A stretch of 64,000 nucleotides of DNA from Diphasiastrum complanatum. Lineage: Eukaryota > Streptophyta > Lycopodiopsida > Lycopodiales > Lycopodiaceae. This document shows positions 11,097 to 24,755 of this stretch, one piece after another (the stretch's first letter is position 1; each line of letters starts with the position of its first letter). Position numbers and translations under genes: made by a program. Below the pieces are notes generated by a model that made no database searches, was not told the origin of the DNA, and was given only the letters and a program-made list of their open reading frames with translations. The stretch is from assembly GCA_029204225.1 (NCBI GenBank), contig CM055100.1, positions 26,166,649-26,230,648 on the forward strand, given 5' to 3'.

Positions 11097-11303
11097 TCAT
11101 GCTCGCAATCTTACAGTACCTTCACCTTTAATAGTGTGAGTACTATTGTCACCAAAATGAATAAATTTCTTCGTGTTGTAAGGCGTGTAGGAGTTGAAGA
11201 TCTCACGTTGATTGTTCATGTGCTGAGTTGCTCTAAAATCTAGAAACCATGAATCATCTAGAAATGCGCTTTGATCTTTGACCATGAATGCGCCTTCGTC
11301 CAC
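11097..11303 (-). pseudogene. Ty1/copia protease remnant with lost active site
   Basis: WFLDFRATQHM occupies the place of the copia protease motif W-x-L-D-S-G-A-T-x-H-M. Ser and Gly of the catalytic DSGA are replaced (DFRA), so the protease would be inactive. It is followed by a typical FNSYTPYNTKKFIHFGDNS stretch. Confidence 0.85.
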
Positions 11304-11339
11304 TTCGACCTGGAGAGATGATGAAACAGTGTTTGCTTG

Positions 11340-12136
11340 TTGATCAGGTTACTTGGCTGCGTTCTTCGCTTGGAGAATTCGACAATCCTTGATCTCATGG
11401 TTATTGCGCTTGCAATACCTGCAAAACATCTTCTTCTTCGATTGTGGATCTGATTATTGTGCTTGACTTTGAGTCTGTTCCTGATTCGTTGCAGCCTTCT
11501 TGGATCTTTTCCGCTTCTGTTGCTTAGAGCCTTTGTTGACATATAGAGCTTGAGAGGAGGAAATAGACGGCGTGTCTTGACTTCTTCTATTGTCTTCTTG
11601 CAGCAACATAGTGATAACTCTAGTAAGAGTTAAATTTGAGTGTGTCAATATGATCATCACCTAGTTCTCATATGTAGAGGACAAGCTTGAAAGCAATGTC
11701 ATAATTGTGTCTTGATCATCTATGACTGATCCACAGCGGCCATTTGATGCAAGAGATTCTTAAACTGGTTAATGTGACTCTGAAGTGAATCACCAATAGA
11801 CATTTTGAATGTGAAGAATTTCCTTTGTAGATGTAACTTAGTAGTTACGTCCCTCACCATATAGTGAGATCAAAATGTCTCAAACGTCTCCTGACGTTCT
11901 AGCTTCAGTTATGTGTCCAATCTGTGTATCTGATATATTGAGAATAATAAGCACAAAAGCTTTATCGTCATTCGATTTCCACTTTGAGTCATCGTCTTCA
12001 GGTTTTACCTCTATACCCATAACAACATAACATAAGTCACTGGCAATTAGCAAGGTCTTCATTTAAATTTCCACAAATGATTATTGGATCCATTCAGCTT
12101 GTCTGCGATAAGACCAGCTTTACTTTGAGAATCCAT
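11340..12136 (-). pseudogene. Ty1/copia gag with CCHC zinc knuckle (frameshifted)
   Basis: The start codon is probably ATG at 12136 (MDSQSKAGLIADKLNGSNN, then LWKF), followed by a one-base frameshift at about 12062. The gag continues as MKTLL...ESNDDKAFVLI-type UBN2 sequence (12062-11880, IILNISDTQIGHI). Near 11430-11385 a CRYCKRNNHEIKDC zinc knuckle (C-x2-C-x4-H-x4-C) is readable. Intervening frames contain further shifts. The PBS is about 260 bp upstream. Confidence 0.8.
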
Positions 12137-12393
12137 CTGGAACTTAGTCTGTCGATTGTATCGATGACGCTAAGATGCAGTAATGCCAACAATAGAAAAT
12201 CAATTCTCTGATACTAAATGGTTGAAAAGAACTGAAGAGTATGATTATCAATTTGATATCACAAAAGCTATCAAGTATTAGAGCTTTCGCTCTGATATCG
12301 AAATAGTATTATGTCTTGATAGAGATCACAAGTATGATACCGTGGCGGTTCAAATAAAGGAAATAGTGATCTAGCACTGATACTATGATAGTA

Positions 12394-12405
12394 GCTTTGA
12401 TACCA
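12394..12405 (-). promoter_or_regulatory. Copia primer-binding site
   Basis: The minus strand reads TGGTATCAAAGC immediately after the LTR end (...TTTCTGACA). This is the typical initiator-tRNA-Met-type PBS of plant copia elements, with one change from TGGTATCAGAGC. Confidence 0.85.
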
Positions 12406-12859
12406 TGTCAGAAATAGGTAGATAATGTAATGTGGAAACTTCTTACTTCCAATGCATGACTACGCCTATCAAAAATTGAACAAAGCAGTAGTGATGGAAA
12501 TCACGTTCAGTCTTTAGCAACTAACTTTGAAATCGCTAGATACTAAGTGATTACGTAGCCAAACATGAAGTATTGAATTCTCATACAATTTCTATCAGTT
12601 ACAAAAGCAATGTAGAGATGCATGCATTTCGACATATACTAAACGCAATAAGAAGATAGTATTGATTTAGAAAACTAAATCAGATGCTAATGAGCACAAG
12701 ACAATAGCGGATAGAAACCGCACACTCTAAGTTGTCTCTGAGTAACTGAGAATAAGTCTAATAATAAGCAGCTCTATTGATAAGCAGTAGCGCAATAGAA
12801 ATCTCTAAAACAACTCTAAGAAGTGAGCTAGAATGCTCAGGAGTGTTCAAGCTCGCAGG

Positions 12860-12905
<46 letters not shown>

Positions 12906-13226
12906 AACTACAATACTTGCTTATGACTTCTGATCATTTGATAATTAAACTGTATGAATATGAACAGCTATTTATACTAAGAAATTAGGTCATCAATTGC
13001 GATCGCCAATTGGCTGATGATTTGTTGGCATCCATCCGGTTCCTTGTCATTGATTGCTAATAAGCGGTGAAATTGGCCGTAAATGTTCTGTCTGCATAAA
13101 TGAACCAAAACTGTAGCTCTGCATAAATGAACTAAAACAGCCACAGGCGACATTGTCGTGAAAAAGCAATAGTGTCGATTTTTTCGCGAAAAATGTGAAA
13201 AAAGACGAAGGTGCCCTTAAATCTCA
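12406..13226 (-). mobile_element. 5' LTR of the Ty1/copia element
   Basis: On the minus strand the LTR runs from TGAGATTT (13226) to TGACA (12406), about 821 bp with canonical TG...CA ends. Its 3' end is fixed by the PBS; the 5' end is inferred from where chromovirus leader sequence resumes. It contains a (GA)n tract at 12863-12903. No matching 3' LTR remains. Confidence 0.65.
12863..12903. repeat. (GA)n microsatellite inside the copia LTR
   Basis: About 20 GA dinucleotides without interruption. Confidence 0.97.
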
Positions 13227-13347
13227 TTTAGGGTTGTCCCACACTTTGTCAGAGTCATTTTCTTAACATTTGAGGCTCTTATAATTTGATGTAGAACTTG
13301 TCTCCATCCCATCCAAAACCGCATCTTAGTCGGGCGTCTGTTACCAA
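13227..13347 (-). mobile_element. Chromovirus leader fragment with PBS
   Basis: Just inside the LTR end at 13348 the minus strand reads TTGGTAACAGACGC (about 13334-13347), a diverged PBS. It is followed by about 110 bp of leader before the copia LTR takes over at 13226. The copia element therefore appears to have inserted into the leader of this chromovirus. Confidence 0.6.
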
Positions 13348-14506
<1,159 letters not shown>

Positions 14507-17239
14507 ATGGAAAAATTGCTATTTTTAGCTCCTACTTTTTCTCTAGCTTATCTATGTACATTTTGGCCTCATTCCAAAGGTACCATAATAGAACGAGAAG
14601 AGGAGGAGGATGAATATGAGGGTAGCTTTCATTCTCAAAGAGACACGGTAGGAAATTTACGATTATACTTAGACCTAGATTTAGATGAGTGCCGAGACTT
14701 ATGTGATGACGAAAATGACAAAAATGGCTTGTGATTATTAATATTTATATTCAATTGCATTCATTTTTTATTTTTATATTCATTGCAATACAGAAACGGG
14801 TATTCGTTTTTCTAACTTCAAAGCTTATAATTAATGTGTTACAACTATAGTAATTGTGAACGATTGCCAACATTGGCAAATCTAGCCATGTAGAATATTG
14901 TACATTTTGTCTATAATTTTGTTTCTACAATTGTATGGCCAAAATGCCACATGGCAATCTACAGCTAATGTAGGTTAACTCGAGTCAAGAAGAGTGGTTG
15001 TGTCCATTTGGTAGAGATTCTTACTTTATAGGATCTAGACCTTGATTTGTGTGAGATTTTGACCAACCATGCACCTACCAAGCATGACTCTAGGAAATAG
15101 ACTAGGGTTTCATTTTAGGAAAAAAGTGATGAGCTAACTTCCTTATTACATGCTGGTAATTCACCTAACTTAGCAAAGGAAGTGAGTTTTGCTATGTATT
15201 CCAAGCTCCCATAGTGAGAAGATAGATTATTTTTGGAGCTCATTGGCAATCTCGAGTTTCTACTCTCTATGTACATTGATTTTTTAAAACCAAATGAAAC
15301 CATCACTTTGTGGACTTCAAACACTATTCTAAATCCGTGTAGCGGGCTGCTCTTCACACGTGTGGTCTCGGTTTTGAGTCTATTTATTCTCCTTCTTACT
15401 AATCGTCTGATCGGTTTTAATCTTCATCCATTGTTTATCCAGTTCTGTAGGTTTTCCCGTGTTTTTATACAGTCTGCAGAATTACAAGTGTTTTTACACA
15501 GTGTACAGAAATACACGGAGTTTGAAACAATGTCGTCTTTTTCGCTTGTCAGGAATCTCGTTGAAAAAATGCAATGTCTCCTTTTTCGCATTTTTTGCCT
15601 AACAGAAATCTCGTGTAAAATCACAATGTCGCAACTGGAACGCACTTGGATTCGCATCCCGGATGGAGTGCTACTTTTTTTCAACGGAAATTGGGTTTGG
15701 ATTCACTAATTCATGTGAAGCATGCTTTTCAAACTTGGTGGTAGAGTGCTCTTCTCCTTGTTTGACTTTATTTGAGATGCTGTGGATTAGTGTGGTTTTT
15801 TCTGAAGCCTTAAGAAAGTTTCCATTTGAGGTAGAATGATCTGCATGAGTAAATCCACTTTCTTGTTTAAATCTATTTTTTAGGATGAATAATTTGCATG
15901 AATCCATTATGTTTTGGACATTTTTGATTCAGATTTAGTAGCAGGATGTTTGTTGATAGATTGACGAGAAATTGATTTATCCAGAATGAATAAACTGAAT
16001 GTTGCTGGAAATCTTGAATTTATGGTTTGCATGTGAGGATTTAAGGTTTTATTAGACTAATACTCTTGTGTATCACGCAAGCTGAAAACTGAAAACATTG
16101 AATGGATATTGTAAATTGTCGATTCTCTAATAGTAGCAGATATAGATATGGGATTGTGGATGCATGCAATCTGAGTTCTGGATAAAACCTTCTTCAGTGC
16201 ATAGCTTGATGTTTGGTTGCGTGAAGTGACCCTGTTTTGGGACAATAGAAAGCAAGCTATCATCTTTTCAAGTTCATTTCTTTGGTTACAGTGAGATTGA
16301 TGAGTGAAAAACAGAGCTGTTGCTAAGTTGGAACTTCTAGAGAACACCAAATGGTTGTCAAGTTCTGCAATTGTGTATTCTGTAGAAGAAGGGTAACCTA
16401 TGAAACAAGCCTTGTATCCTCCTTCCAAACTTGTTCTTAACCTTCTATGATCTCTAGACAGCCGTTAAAGGATGTTAGTCAGCTGGGACTATCTATTATG
16501 TGGATTAACATGTTGCAGACAGAAACATGTAAATCGCTGTTACAGATAATGTGTTGAACATTTGGAAGCTTTGCATGAATGAAACTAAACTTGTTACTTT
16601 TTAATGAGTTTCCTAGTTGCCAGGAAGGTAGAACGAGTTCTTCTATTCAAAAACATTAGTTTTTGTAGCAGCTGGAAACAATTTTGGTTCCCAGTGAAGG
16701 CCGCAGGTGGTGTGCCAATAGATGAACCTGCAACTGCTTTCTTTGAAAACTTATGGCAGCTGGGGACAGCGTGGGCTGTTTGGAGTTTCATTAGGCATTG
16801 AAGCCATTGAATGGAAGAATGGATCGGAAGCTGTGATTGGAACACATTAGAAGCAAGCTGTAGAGCTGATTAGGTGCGCTTTTCCACCTCTTCTTGCATC
16901 AGGGAGGTCGGATAGGTGTTGAGGATCGGTTGGTGGGCTGTAGCGCCACGATGCTCTCTCTCTTTTCCTCATTCTCTGTCGCGCCTCTTTTTTCCTTCGA
17001 TGATGGCGGCTATTGCGCGGCTATGGCATGGATCTGTCTAATGCAAAACCTTAGAGTTTTTTTTTTTAATGAAGGCATGTGTGACATTTTGGGGCCTATG
17101 TTTTTTCCTTTTGAGCATGATTTTTTTTTTGTTAAAGTTGATGCTTGTGGTAGGACAGCACTTAGTGAATTGCATGAGTGTCTGCACCAATGCTCGTTGC
17201 ATGTCGGTCGACCTAGGGTTTCAAAGGCTTGATATTGGG
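14507..17239. other. Unrecognised sequence, no supported gene
   Basis: Several short open stretches exist on both strands: 14507-14734 (acidic, Asp/Glu-rich), 15115-15357 minus, 15233-15709 plus, 16057-16428 minus, 16594-16845 minus, and 16894-17232 plus. None shows a family motif, a splice-bounded exon or a codon bias that would support a gene. The block at 15400-15660 (CAGTCTGCAG, TACACAGTG-like repeats) vaguely resembles 30470-30540 and could be a small dispersed repeat. Confidence 0.35.
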
Positions 17240-20200
17240 TAACTTTAAAGTTGATTCCGAAAGTGGATGTGAAATCAACTAAAAAATTAAGTTATTGGCA
17301 CCTAGATGAGAAATCTCGGTTCCTTGGTGCACGGTTGTCAATGCTATAACCCTGGTTTTTTTATATTGCTTTCCTATATGGTAGAAGGAATTTGATTTTT
17401 TCTTCTCCGTGAACAATATGCATGCAACTTGACAATTACTGGTAAGCCAGTTTTTGTGGAACTTTAGTACCGTTGTTTTTCTGTCCTGTAATAAACAGTC
17501 TGAATTTTGCTAAACCGATCTTGACAAAACGATGGTAGTGGTACGGTTCTCAAGCATGTACACGGTAAAGGGATTTGATTCCTTGGTATTATGCTAATTA
17601 GCCACTTAACTCTAGAGTGGTACTCCTAGTTAGTTGAGTTAAATGATATTTTTGGTTCTTCGTTTTGAACTCGGTGGTGCACCGATAGGCTTATCCTAAA
17701 TGTTGATCTTTAGGATTGGGCAAACTAAAGCTTTTGAGATACTTGTTAAAGTGAATAAATGAAATAATTTTTTTTTACATTAGGTTCAGGCAACTTTAAC
17801 GATGTAATACTTAAGCTAGTGTAGTCAAAAGGGTAACAACCTAGCATTTACTTGTGTCAAAGGAGTTTTTGGGGCCTTCGCTGATGAAACTTTTCGGGTG
17901 ACCAAAATATCTAAGGGAGGAAGAAAGTGTAGGTAAATGTGATTGTGTTATGTAATTTGGATTGGTAAAACTCCCTGTAAGAAAATCACATAGCACCGGT
18001 TTATTGAATTCATTAAGTTGAATTTATTTTTGAATATCTATAGGACCATGAGTTGACCCTATTTGTTAATGAAAATTGTGACGTGTACTGTAAAGAGCCT
18101 TATTCCTAAGAGTTGGAACTCTCAGATGGTAGGAATTAGGTGGATGTTAGTACCAACTAGATGTGTTGTTTATGTGACGGTAAAGCCATGTGCAGATTCT
18201 TGTTAAATCACAATTTTGTAAATGAATTATTGTGATCCATTAGGAACAAATTTGGGGGTACTCCAGTACTTGGTGGAATAGATATGTGCATATCCGGTAT
18301 AGGAAATCTTAATGCGATTGAAGATCTTTTTGAAGGAATTGTATTTTTTGTACCATTTCGGATATAGATATTGGATATCTATTGGTTATACTTCAATTGG
18401 TTTGAATTCTTAATGGTTCCTTTTGATTTTTGATGAATACGCTTGGGTTATTTTAACTGTATATGAACGAGATTTCTCATCCATACCGGGGTCAATGCCT
18501 AGTGGTATTCTTAGATAATATTGTCGTCTTCAGTGAAAAACTTAAGGAAATGGATGGTATTTTTTGGAAACGGTTGAAGATTGGATCCTATATTTGGTTA
18601 TAGGATGGTCAGATAATCTTTTTGACTTTCTATTTGATCATATCTAAAAGCAAAGAACTTTCTTGGAGAGAAAATGGTTGGTATGGGACATCAGTGATTT
18701 CAAAGAGAAATTCTTGTGTGAGAATGATCTGTAGACCAGTGGTTAGTATTTACATTATTAGTAAAGCTAACAGTTGAAACCAATGGTTAAACTTGTTTAG
18801 GGTATTTGGAGAGGTTATGAGATATAGATCTTGATCCCTAAATGGTATCTCATAAATTTCAAATCGAAAACCCTTAATTGTTATTTCTCTTTCAATTTAA
18901 ACGTCTACTTTTCAGAAAATTTTTAAATACGAGACAATTGGATTTAGATTCATATAATTCCTTCCAATGTAGAACTAGGTTATGAAGGACTGTTAAAGTT
19001 ATATGAACTTATGCTTCCATTTCAGTTTTGTGAATATAGCTCAGAATCAATTGATGTTTTCAACTGATTAAGTGAAATTTAGACTTCTTGAGCCCAAATA
19101 ATTATCTCTATTTGATGTTGATTATTGAGAGTAATGTATCTATCACTCATGATAAGATATTTTATGATTTTGAGGAAAAAGTCCGGTTTGTAATAGTATT
19201 GGATACTCATTATTGACTTTTTTGAATCTTCGATATCTTATATGTTTTTTCCAGGAACTTTTTAGTCAAAATTATGGAATTTTTTTTAAAAGAGGGAGAA
19301 GAAAATGGTAAGAATAAGACTTTCATGGGATCAACCAGTTGCATAGCTTTATTTTGTGGAATCCAGTATGTGTGTAATGGTGGAACTATCCATTGAGAAT
19401 AGAGGAAATCTCTAGTGATTGTTTTGAATAATCTGGAACAAGAGGAGTTTAGGGGGTTTGGGCTGTTAGATATTCATGATTATGGATAGTGGTGTTAAAG
19501 ATTAATTTAAGATTTCGTTGATTGGATCAAATGGAATAAAGCTTTAATCTGAATCTTATGTCCAAAGATGTCTGTATAAGTTAGCCTAATCTTGGTATGT
19601 ACACTAAGATCTGAAGTAGATTGATTGATTGAAGAAATTTTGTTGGTAAAAGTATGATGTTTGGAAACTTGTGATGTGGAATTATTCACTTCGGAGATTT
19701 TCCAGATATGTTATTTACTCATGAGAAATAGAGTTCTTTGGTAGCTTAGTTACAAGATTCTCAGTGAGATATGTGAGCAACATATGCGGATTTTGGAGGA
19801 ATCTGCCAATTAATGACATATGTGTTTATGTACTGGGTCATAGTGAGATTATTCTCATATGTGCACGATTAATCTTGTTTGGATCTACTATGTATTCCTT
19901 GTTACTAAGGTTATCTGGTGCACTTAACTTAGTCTTTGAACATAGACATATAATCAAGTATTGTGTTTGACAATTACTTATAGAGTTAACAGATCTATTT
20001 TGATAGATCTATAAGTTAACTTAAAAAATGATTTGGATAAGGATCTAAATGTGGTATTATACTAGTATAATAGAATTCTCCACCTAGACATTTAAGAATT
20101 CTAAATTATGGGCAATTAACTTGAGTAGTTGATTTACTCCTGTGAAAGTTAATTGGTAAAACGGACAATGTGAAGAGAATTCACCAAAAAATGTTTGTTT

Positions 20201-21004
20201 TGTGTGTATTGCTTGTAAGGCACATAATTTTTGAGTCATTTGGATTAGCCAGGAGATTGTGTGCTGGGTCCATATGCATAATTGAGATTGTATGGATCTC
20301 ACAGACATTTTCATTAGGTAATTGTTTACTTAATGAGGAATTTGCTTACTTTAATAGATGGTATTCTACCACAAATTGTAGTCTATAAGTGCTTGTATAC
20401 AAAGTCAGTCTATATCTCCAAATTTATAGGAGACAGATAACTCTATTAAGATATAGATAGTTGCTAATTTTTGGCAATGGGGCTATTAACTCATTAGAGT
20501 AAATGCAGTACTCTGGAGTGAGTTATAATTGTTTGAGACTTGATGGATCTCCTAGAGATTCTAAATGACTGAATTGGGATATTTTAGAATATTTGGATAT
20601 TCTAAGAATATTTGTAGCAAGAAGCATTATTATCTGTAAGAAACTGTGGACAAATTTTAGACTATGATTAAAATGGAATTTCTTTAGCTTTTGGATTTGA
20701 TTTCTGAAATAACGAAGTTGATTCATCCAGCAGTTCATGTAATTAGGATTACATGAAGGTGATGAACTTTTGTTTTGGAGTAGATCAACCCATTTGGAGG
20801 ATTTATAGCTTAGTGTATCTTTGGGGATTTGAATTAGTAGTTCATGAGTAGAGGCAGACAATTTAAAAATTGTTGCATCTCTGAGTACTTATTCAGATGG
20901 AAAGATCAGACTAAGAATAATGATTCATGGGTAAGACTTGAGAGCTTACGGGATCATTTCATATTTTCTTTTTCATGTTCAAAACCTGTTTAAGGGAGGA
21001 AGAA
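17240..21004 (+). mobile_element. Heavily decayed chromovirus internal region, plus orientation
   Basis: No long frame survives, but conserved gypsy blocks can still be read. Around 18390-18420 there is FEFLMVPFDF (from YEFLVMPFGL). At about 18495-18570 there is CLVVFLDNIVVFSEKLKE, the RT active-site block with FLDN in place of FLDD. At 20810-20960 a chromodomain remnant precedes the polypurine tract (AAGGGAGGAAGAA) and LTR. The left boundary is uncertain. The region is inverted relative to 5740-7838. Confidence 0.65.
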
Positions 21005-21392
21005 TGTTACGGCCATATTCAGTTATGGACATGGAGTAGTCTTAATATGGTAGACCTTCCGTCCAGTAATCGAGATTATTGGTCACGCCTATATTTAACT
21101 CCACATCGAGGCCTGTTGGTGACTAATGACCTTGAGAGGACCCACACACTCTAATTGAGACATATGGAGTAGTTCATATACGTGTGACGGATATAGGTAG
21201 GAGGAATGTATAAAGATCTGTGATCTATTTATAGTTGACTTGCATGGGCTCATGCACAAGATGCTACTCTCTATATATTGAGGTAGAGATTATCTCGTCA
21301 ATGACTTTTGGTCTAGATTACCAGTTGAGCTATTCTCCTCTTGCTATCACATGGCATGGCTTGGGGGCTAGATCCAGGAAGAATCTCCAGGA
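21005..21392 (+). mobile_element. Chromovirus LTR, 3'-truncated
   Basis: Starts TGTTACGGCC right after the polypurine tract of the plus-strand element. It matches the reverse complement of 9081-9470 and 13348-13833, then stops near 21392, where integrase sequence of a minus-strand gypsy element begins. About 95 bp of the LTR end is missing. Confidence 0.7.
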
Positions 21393-22440
21393 TTGCCATC
21401 TGGAAACATATGCCTGAAGCATTTGTTCTACCGTCTAATTTGTTCTTTCCATCCGTCCTAGGATGATCAGAAGAACCCAAGCTCAATGTCGTCTCTAGTT
21501 TAGCAAACAGGGCCGACCAAAGGTGATCGGTGAATTTCGGATCGCAATCACTCACAATATCACTTGTAATCTGTAAAGCCTAAGAGACGCTCTACAAATA
21601 TCTAAGCTAAATCGGAAGCCTTTGCGGTGGTCTTTACCAGAATAAACGTAGCCAATTTGGTAAGACAGGCGACCACAACCCAAATTGCATCATGTTGTTT
21701 ATTCGTCTACGGTAACTTAACCACAAAATCCATGGAAATACTATCCCATCTCTTATCAAGGATAACCAATGGATGCAACAAACCGCCAACCTTATGGCAT
21801 TCAGCTTTATTCAACTGGCATTGGTCACACTTGACCACATAAGATTCTACAAAGGGCTTGAGTTTTGGCCAATAAAAATCCCTTCGTACCAAATACAATG
21901 TACGATATATGACGGGATGTCCTGCGCATGGTGAGTCATGACATTCATTTTATTCTTAACAACATCCACATCGGGCACACAAACCTTCTCTTTCCTGAAC
22001 AAAAGTCCATTTTGGATAGAGAAGTCATCAGTACTCTTTATACACTTCCCCCAGACTGATTGCCATGATTATCAATCCCGCTTGATGAAATTACTTGAAC
22101 CCTATTCTAGATTGCTCCAAAATGTGGGTCTTTCTCATAAAGACCTCTTAGGGAGAGATAAAAGCCTATACTGGTCTCAGTGAAAGAAAATTCATTCACT
22201 CCACCAATTCGACTAAGTACATCAGCCACCTGATTAGATGAGCCTTTGATATACCTTACTTCAAAGTCAAATTCTTGCATAAGTTATGCCCATCTAGCCT
22301 TACGACCTCGCAAATCATTCTGATTACAAAAATACTTTAAAGGTTGATCCGTATTAACCACAAATTTATTACCGTACAAGTAATGCCTCCATGATTTCAA
22401 AGCATGGATCACCACAAAAAGCTCTTTTTCTTGAGTGGTG
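21393..22440 (-). pseudogene. Gypsy integrase and RNase H C-terminus (broken)
   Basis: Minus strand. The RNase H connection is readable near 22250-22330 (ARWA, then LMQEFDFEVRY, with a stop between). The integrase zinc finger is at 21898-21760 (RRDFYWPKLKPFV ... CDQCQLNK) and the first core Asp lies in DSISMDFVVKLP. After a frameshift the second core block SDCDPKFTDHLW ... HPRTDG (21555-21450) follows. Several stops lie between the pieces. The catalytic Glu region is replaced by unrelated sequence at the junction with the LTR near 21392. Confidence 0.8.
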
Positions 22441-22448
22441 TAATTGAC

Positions 22449-22817
22449 CTACACATCAGTTAGTTTCTTACTCTCAAAGGCAACGAGTTGACCCTCCTGT
22501 AAGAGAACAGCTCCAATAGCCGTATCACTCGCGTCAGTGTTAATGACAAACGACAAATCTAGATCCGCTATCTTCAAAATTGGAGCTAAGGTAATTAGAA
22601 ACTTGAGTTTGCGAAAACTCTCATCTAATTTCTCATTCCATCTGATGGGAGGACTTGGCCTACCTTTGCGGCGTTTCACTCCTTTCAACATATTGTTGAG
22701 AGGCACAACAATCTTTGAGTACTCCTCTGCAAATCTACGAAAAAACACAGTGAAACCTAAGAACGACTTAAGTTCACGCACCGTTTTAGGGATTGGCCAT
22801 TCCACTACCGTCTTCAC
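22449..22817 (-). pseudogene. Gypsy RT thumb and RNase H N-terminus
   Basis: 122 codons starting in the RT thumb (EWPIPKTVRELKSFLGFTVF, FRRFAEEYSK) and running into RNase H (LDLSFVINTDASDTAIGAVL, catalytic Asp in TDAS; then QLVAFESKKL). The thumb is nearly identical in layout to the host element split at 45236/50996, so the two belong to related chromoviruses. Confidence 0.85.
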
Positions 22818-23057
22818 CTTTTTTTTGTCAACCTTGATTTCAAAAGAGGTAATCTTATGACCAAGGTAAAGAAGTTCCTTCTTAAAGAATTCGCACTTTC
22901 ATTCTTTCGCATAAAGCTTCTCTTGTCTTAAGATACATAAGACAGTTCGGAGATGCTTAGAATGCTCTTTGAGTGTTCTGTTATAGATCAAAATATCGTC
23001 CAAAAACACTACTACGAACTTCCCCAAATATGGATGAAATAAATCGTTCATCATTTG
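22818..23057 (-). pseudogene. Gypsy RT catalytic region, open apart from stops
   Basis: The minus strand encodes [20 protein letters not shown], then [11 protein letters not shown]: the chromovirus RT active site (FLDD). One stop lies just before it (APTTF then stop) and one after YAKE. Apart from these the frame continues to the thumb domain. Confidence 0.85.
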
Positions 23058-23681
23058 CTAAAAAGTAGTTGGAGCATTCGTCAAACCAAAGGGCAATACA
23101 AGAAACTTGTAGTGGCCAAACCCGGTCCTAAAACCAGTTTTAGATACATCTTTCGGATGTATCCCGATCTGATGGTATCCCATACGTAGATCAATTTTCG
23201 TGAAGTATTTAGCTCCATTCGATCGATCTACGAGATCATTTATCCTGGGCAACGGGTATTTATTTTTAACTATAATTTTGTTCAGACTTTTGTAATCTAC
23301 ACATAGCCAAAAACTCCCATCTTTCTTACTCTTAAAAAAGACAGGTGCTCTCCATGGAGATTTACTTGGTCTTATGTGTCCCATCCTCGATTGGCCAAGC
23401 CACTTCCTCCTTTTCCTTCTGACTAAACGATATGGTTGTCTGACGATAGGACGGCTATTGGGCAAAAGATCTACCTTATGATCCACCGACCGAGCGGGGA
23501 ACTCTTGGACATAACCGTCCAGTTCTCGGCTACCCATTTTGCGGTGGATAAACCGAATATACAGCTCGGAATCGTCTATCGTGACAAAAGCTTTCCGGAT
23601 TTTCGTTAGGAATTCAACCCAAGTCACCGGGTTTGTGGAAAGTTCCCTCCACCAAGAAGAGGCTTTGCCTTCTAGAAACAA
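23058..23681 (-). pseudogene. Gypsy gag core fused in frame to RT N-terminus
   Basis: 207 codons. Residues 1-60 are the retrotransposon gag core ([20 protein letters not shown] ... [18 protein letters not shown]). From residue ~64 the frame is the region just before RT ([19 protein letters not shown]) and RT itself ([47 protein letters not shown]). Gag C-terminus, zinc knuckle and protease are absent. The join is in frame. Downstream RT continues at 23057 after a stop. Confidence 0.85.
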
Positions 23682-23767
23682 TAGAACCGATAATATTCAT
23701 TTATCCTCTGGGACGTTGTGCAAGCTAAAATAGCTTGTCCAACGGTTTATCTAGTCTTCAACAACTT

Positions 23768-24058
23768 TCAGGCATTTAAACTTTTTATCGCCAAAAAATA
23801 TTTCCGGTTGGTAGCCCAAGTTGTTAGAGTTATAGCTTGTAGTTGATTAAATAGATTTTGCATTTGTTTATTCTGTTGTTTATTGCTCTGATGAAGTTCT
23901 AAAACTGCCTTACCTAAAGTTTGCAATAGTTTTTTTGAGTCCAGGGTGTCATCACTGTCGGGTGAGGCTGGCTGAATTTCGGTATTTCTCCCATCACTTC
24001 CTGGTGATGCTGGGTGAATCTCGGTAGCATCCCCCTCCAAAATTTCATCAGTATCCAT
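23768..24058 (-). pseudogene. Gypsy gag N-terminus
   Basis: 96 codons starting MDTDEILEGDATE. An imperfect internal duplication, EIHPASPGSDG then EIQPASPDSDD, is followed by a Gln/Asn-rich coiled-coil-like stretch (LHQSNKQQNKQMQNLFNQL). Position and composition fit a chromovirus gag N-terminus upstream of the gag core at 23681, with a frameshift between. Confidence 0.6.
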
Positions 24059-24755
24059 TTGCTTGCCAACTGAAAATTAAAAAAACTTTGTTCAATTTAA
24101 TGCATTCATTACGGGTATGATAATCTGCTAACCAAGCAATGCCTATAGAAAAACTAATTTTCAGACCATACGTGCTTTAATTAACAAATTATACTAATGA
24201 ATTGGCAAATGAGTTCTAAACAATAAAAAATCGGAATTAATCGTCAATGCAATGTAAATTACTTAACAACTTTTAGCTCATATAACAACTGCAAAATTGA
24301 ACCATCAGTTCTTAAAAACTGAAAAATCCATTTCGAGCAAGAAATTCACAAGTTAAAAAAACTCAAAAAAGTAAAAAAAAAAAACTTACAAGCCAACTTT
24401 CTCTACCACTACCTCACCTACCCCTTAACATGCAAACCCCAAGTTTTTTCTAACAAAAAAAGAACTTGAGTTTGGGGCCACCTAAGCCCCCCCCCTCTCC
24501 TTCCTACTCCTCTCCTTGGGTCATCACATTCACGCATCCCCCCCTTGCACAAATCGGCCTTGACACCTCACTGGACACCTCGGTAGCCTATCTGGGCCAC
24601 ATCATGTGTTTAGGCCTACAACCATTAACTATGACCATGTACACATAAGGGCCCCAATTCCCTTATAGTCACAATTAACTTACGGGTTGTTGGTCTACCA
24701 GTCCCTAGCGTGGACACGCTACCCGAGACCAGTCATGGGCATGACACTACAACTC
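24059..24755 (-). mobile_element. Leader and possible 5' LTR of the minus-strand gypsy element
   Basis: 24059-24390 is AT-rich leader. 24440-24755 is GC-richer and on the minus strand begins with a TGTAGTGTCATGCCCATGAC-type sequence, like the TGTCACGTCCATGCCC start of the LTR at 51997. I see no clear PBS, and the 3' LTR that would prove it is missing. Confidence 0.35.

Noticed and set aside
15115-15357. 80-codon minus-strand frame as an exon
   Set aside because: No family similarity I can name and no acceptor or donor in the right place.
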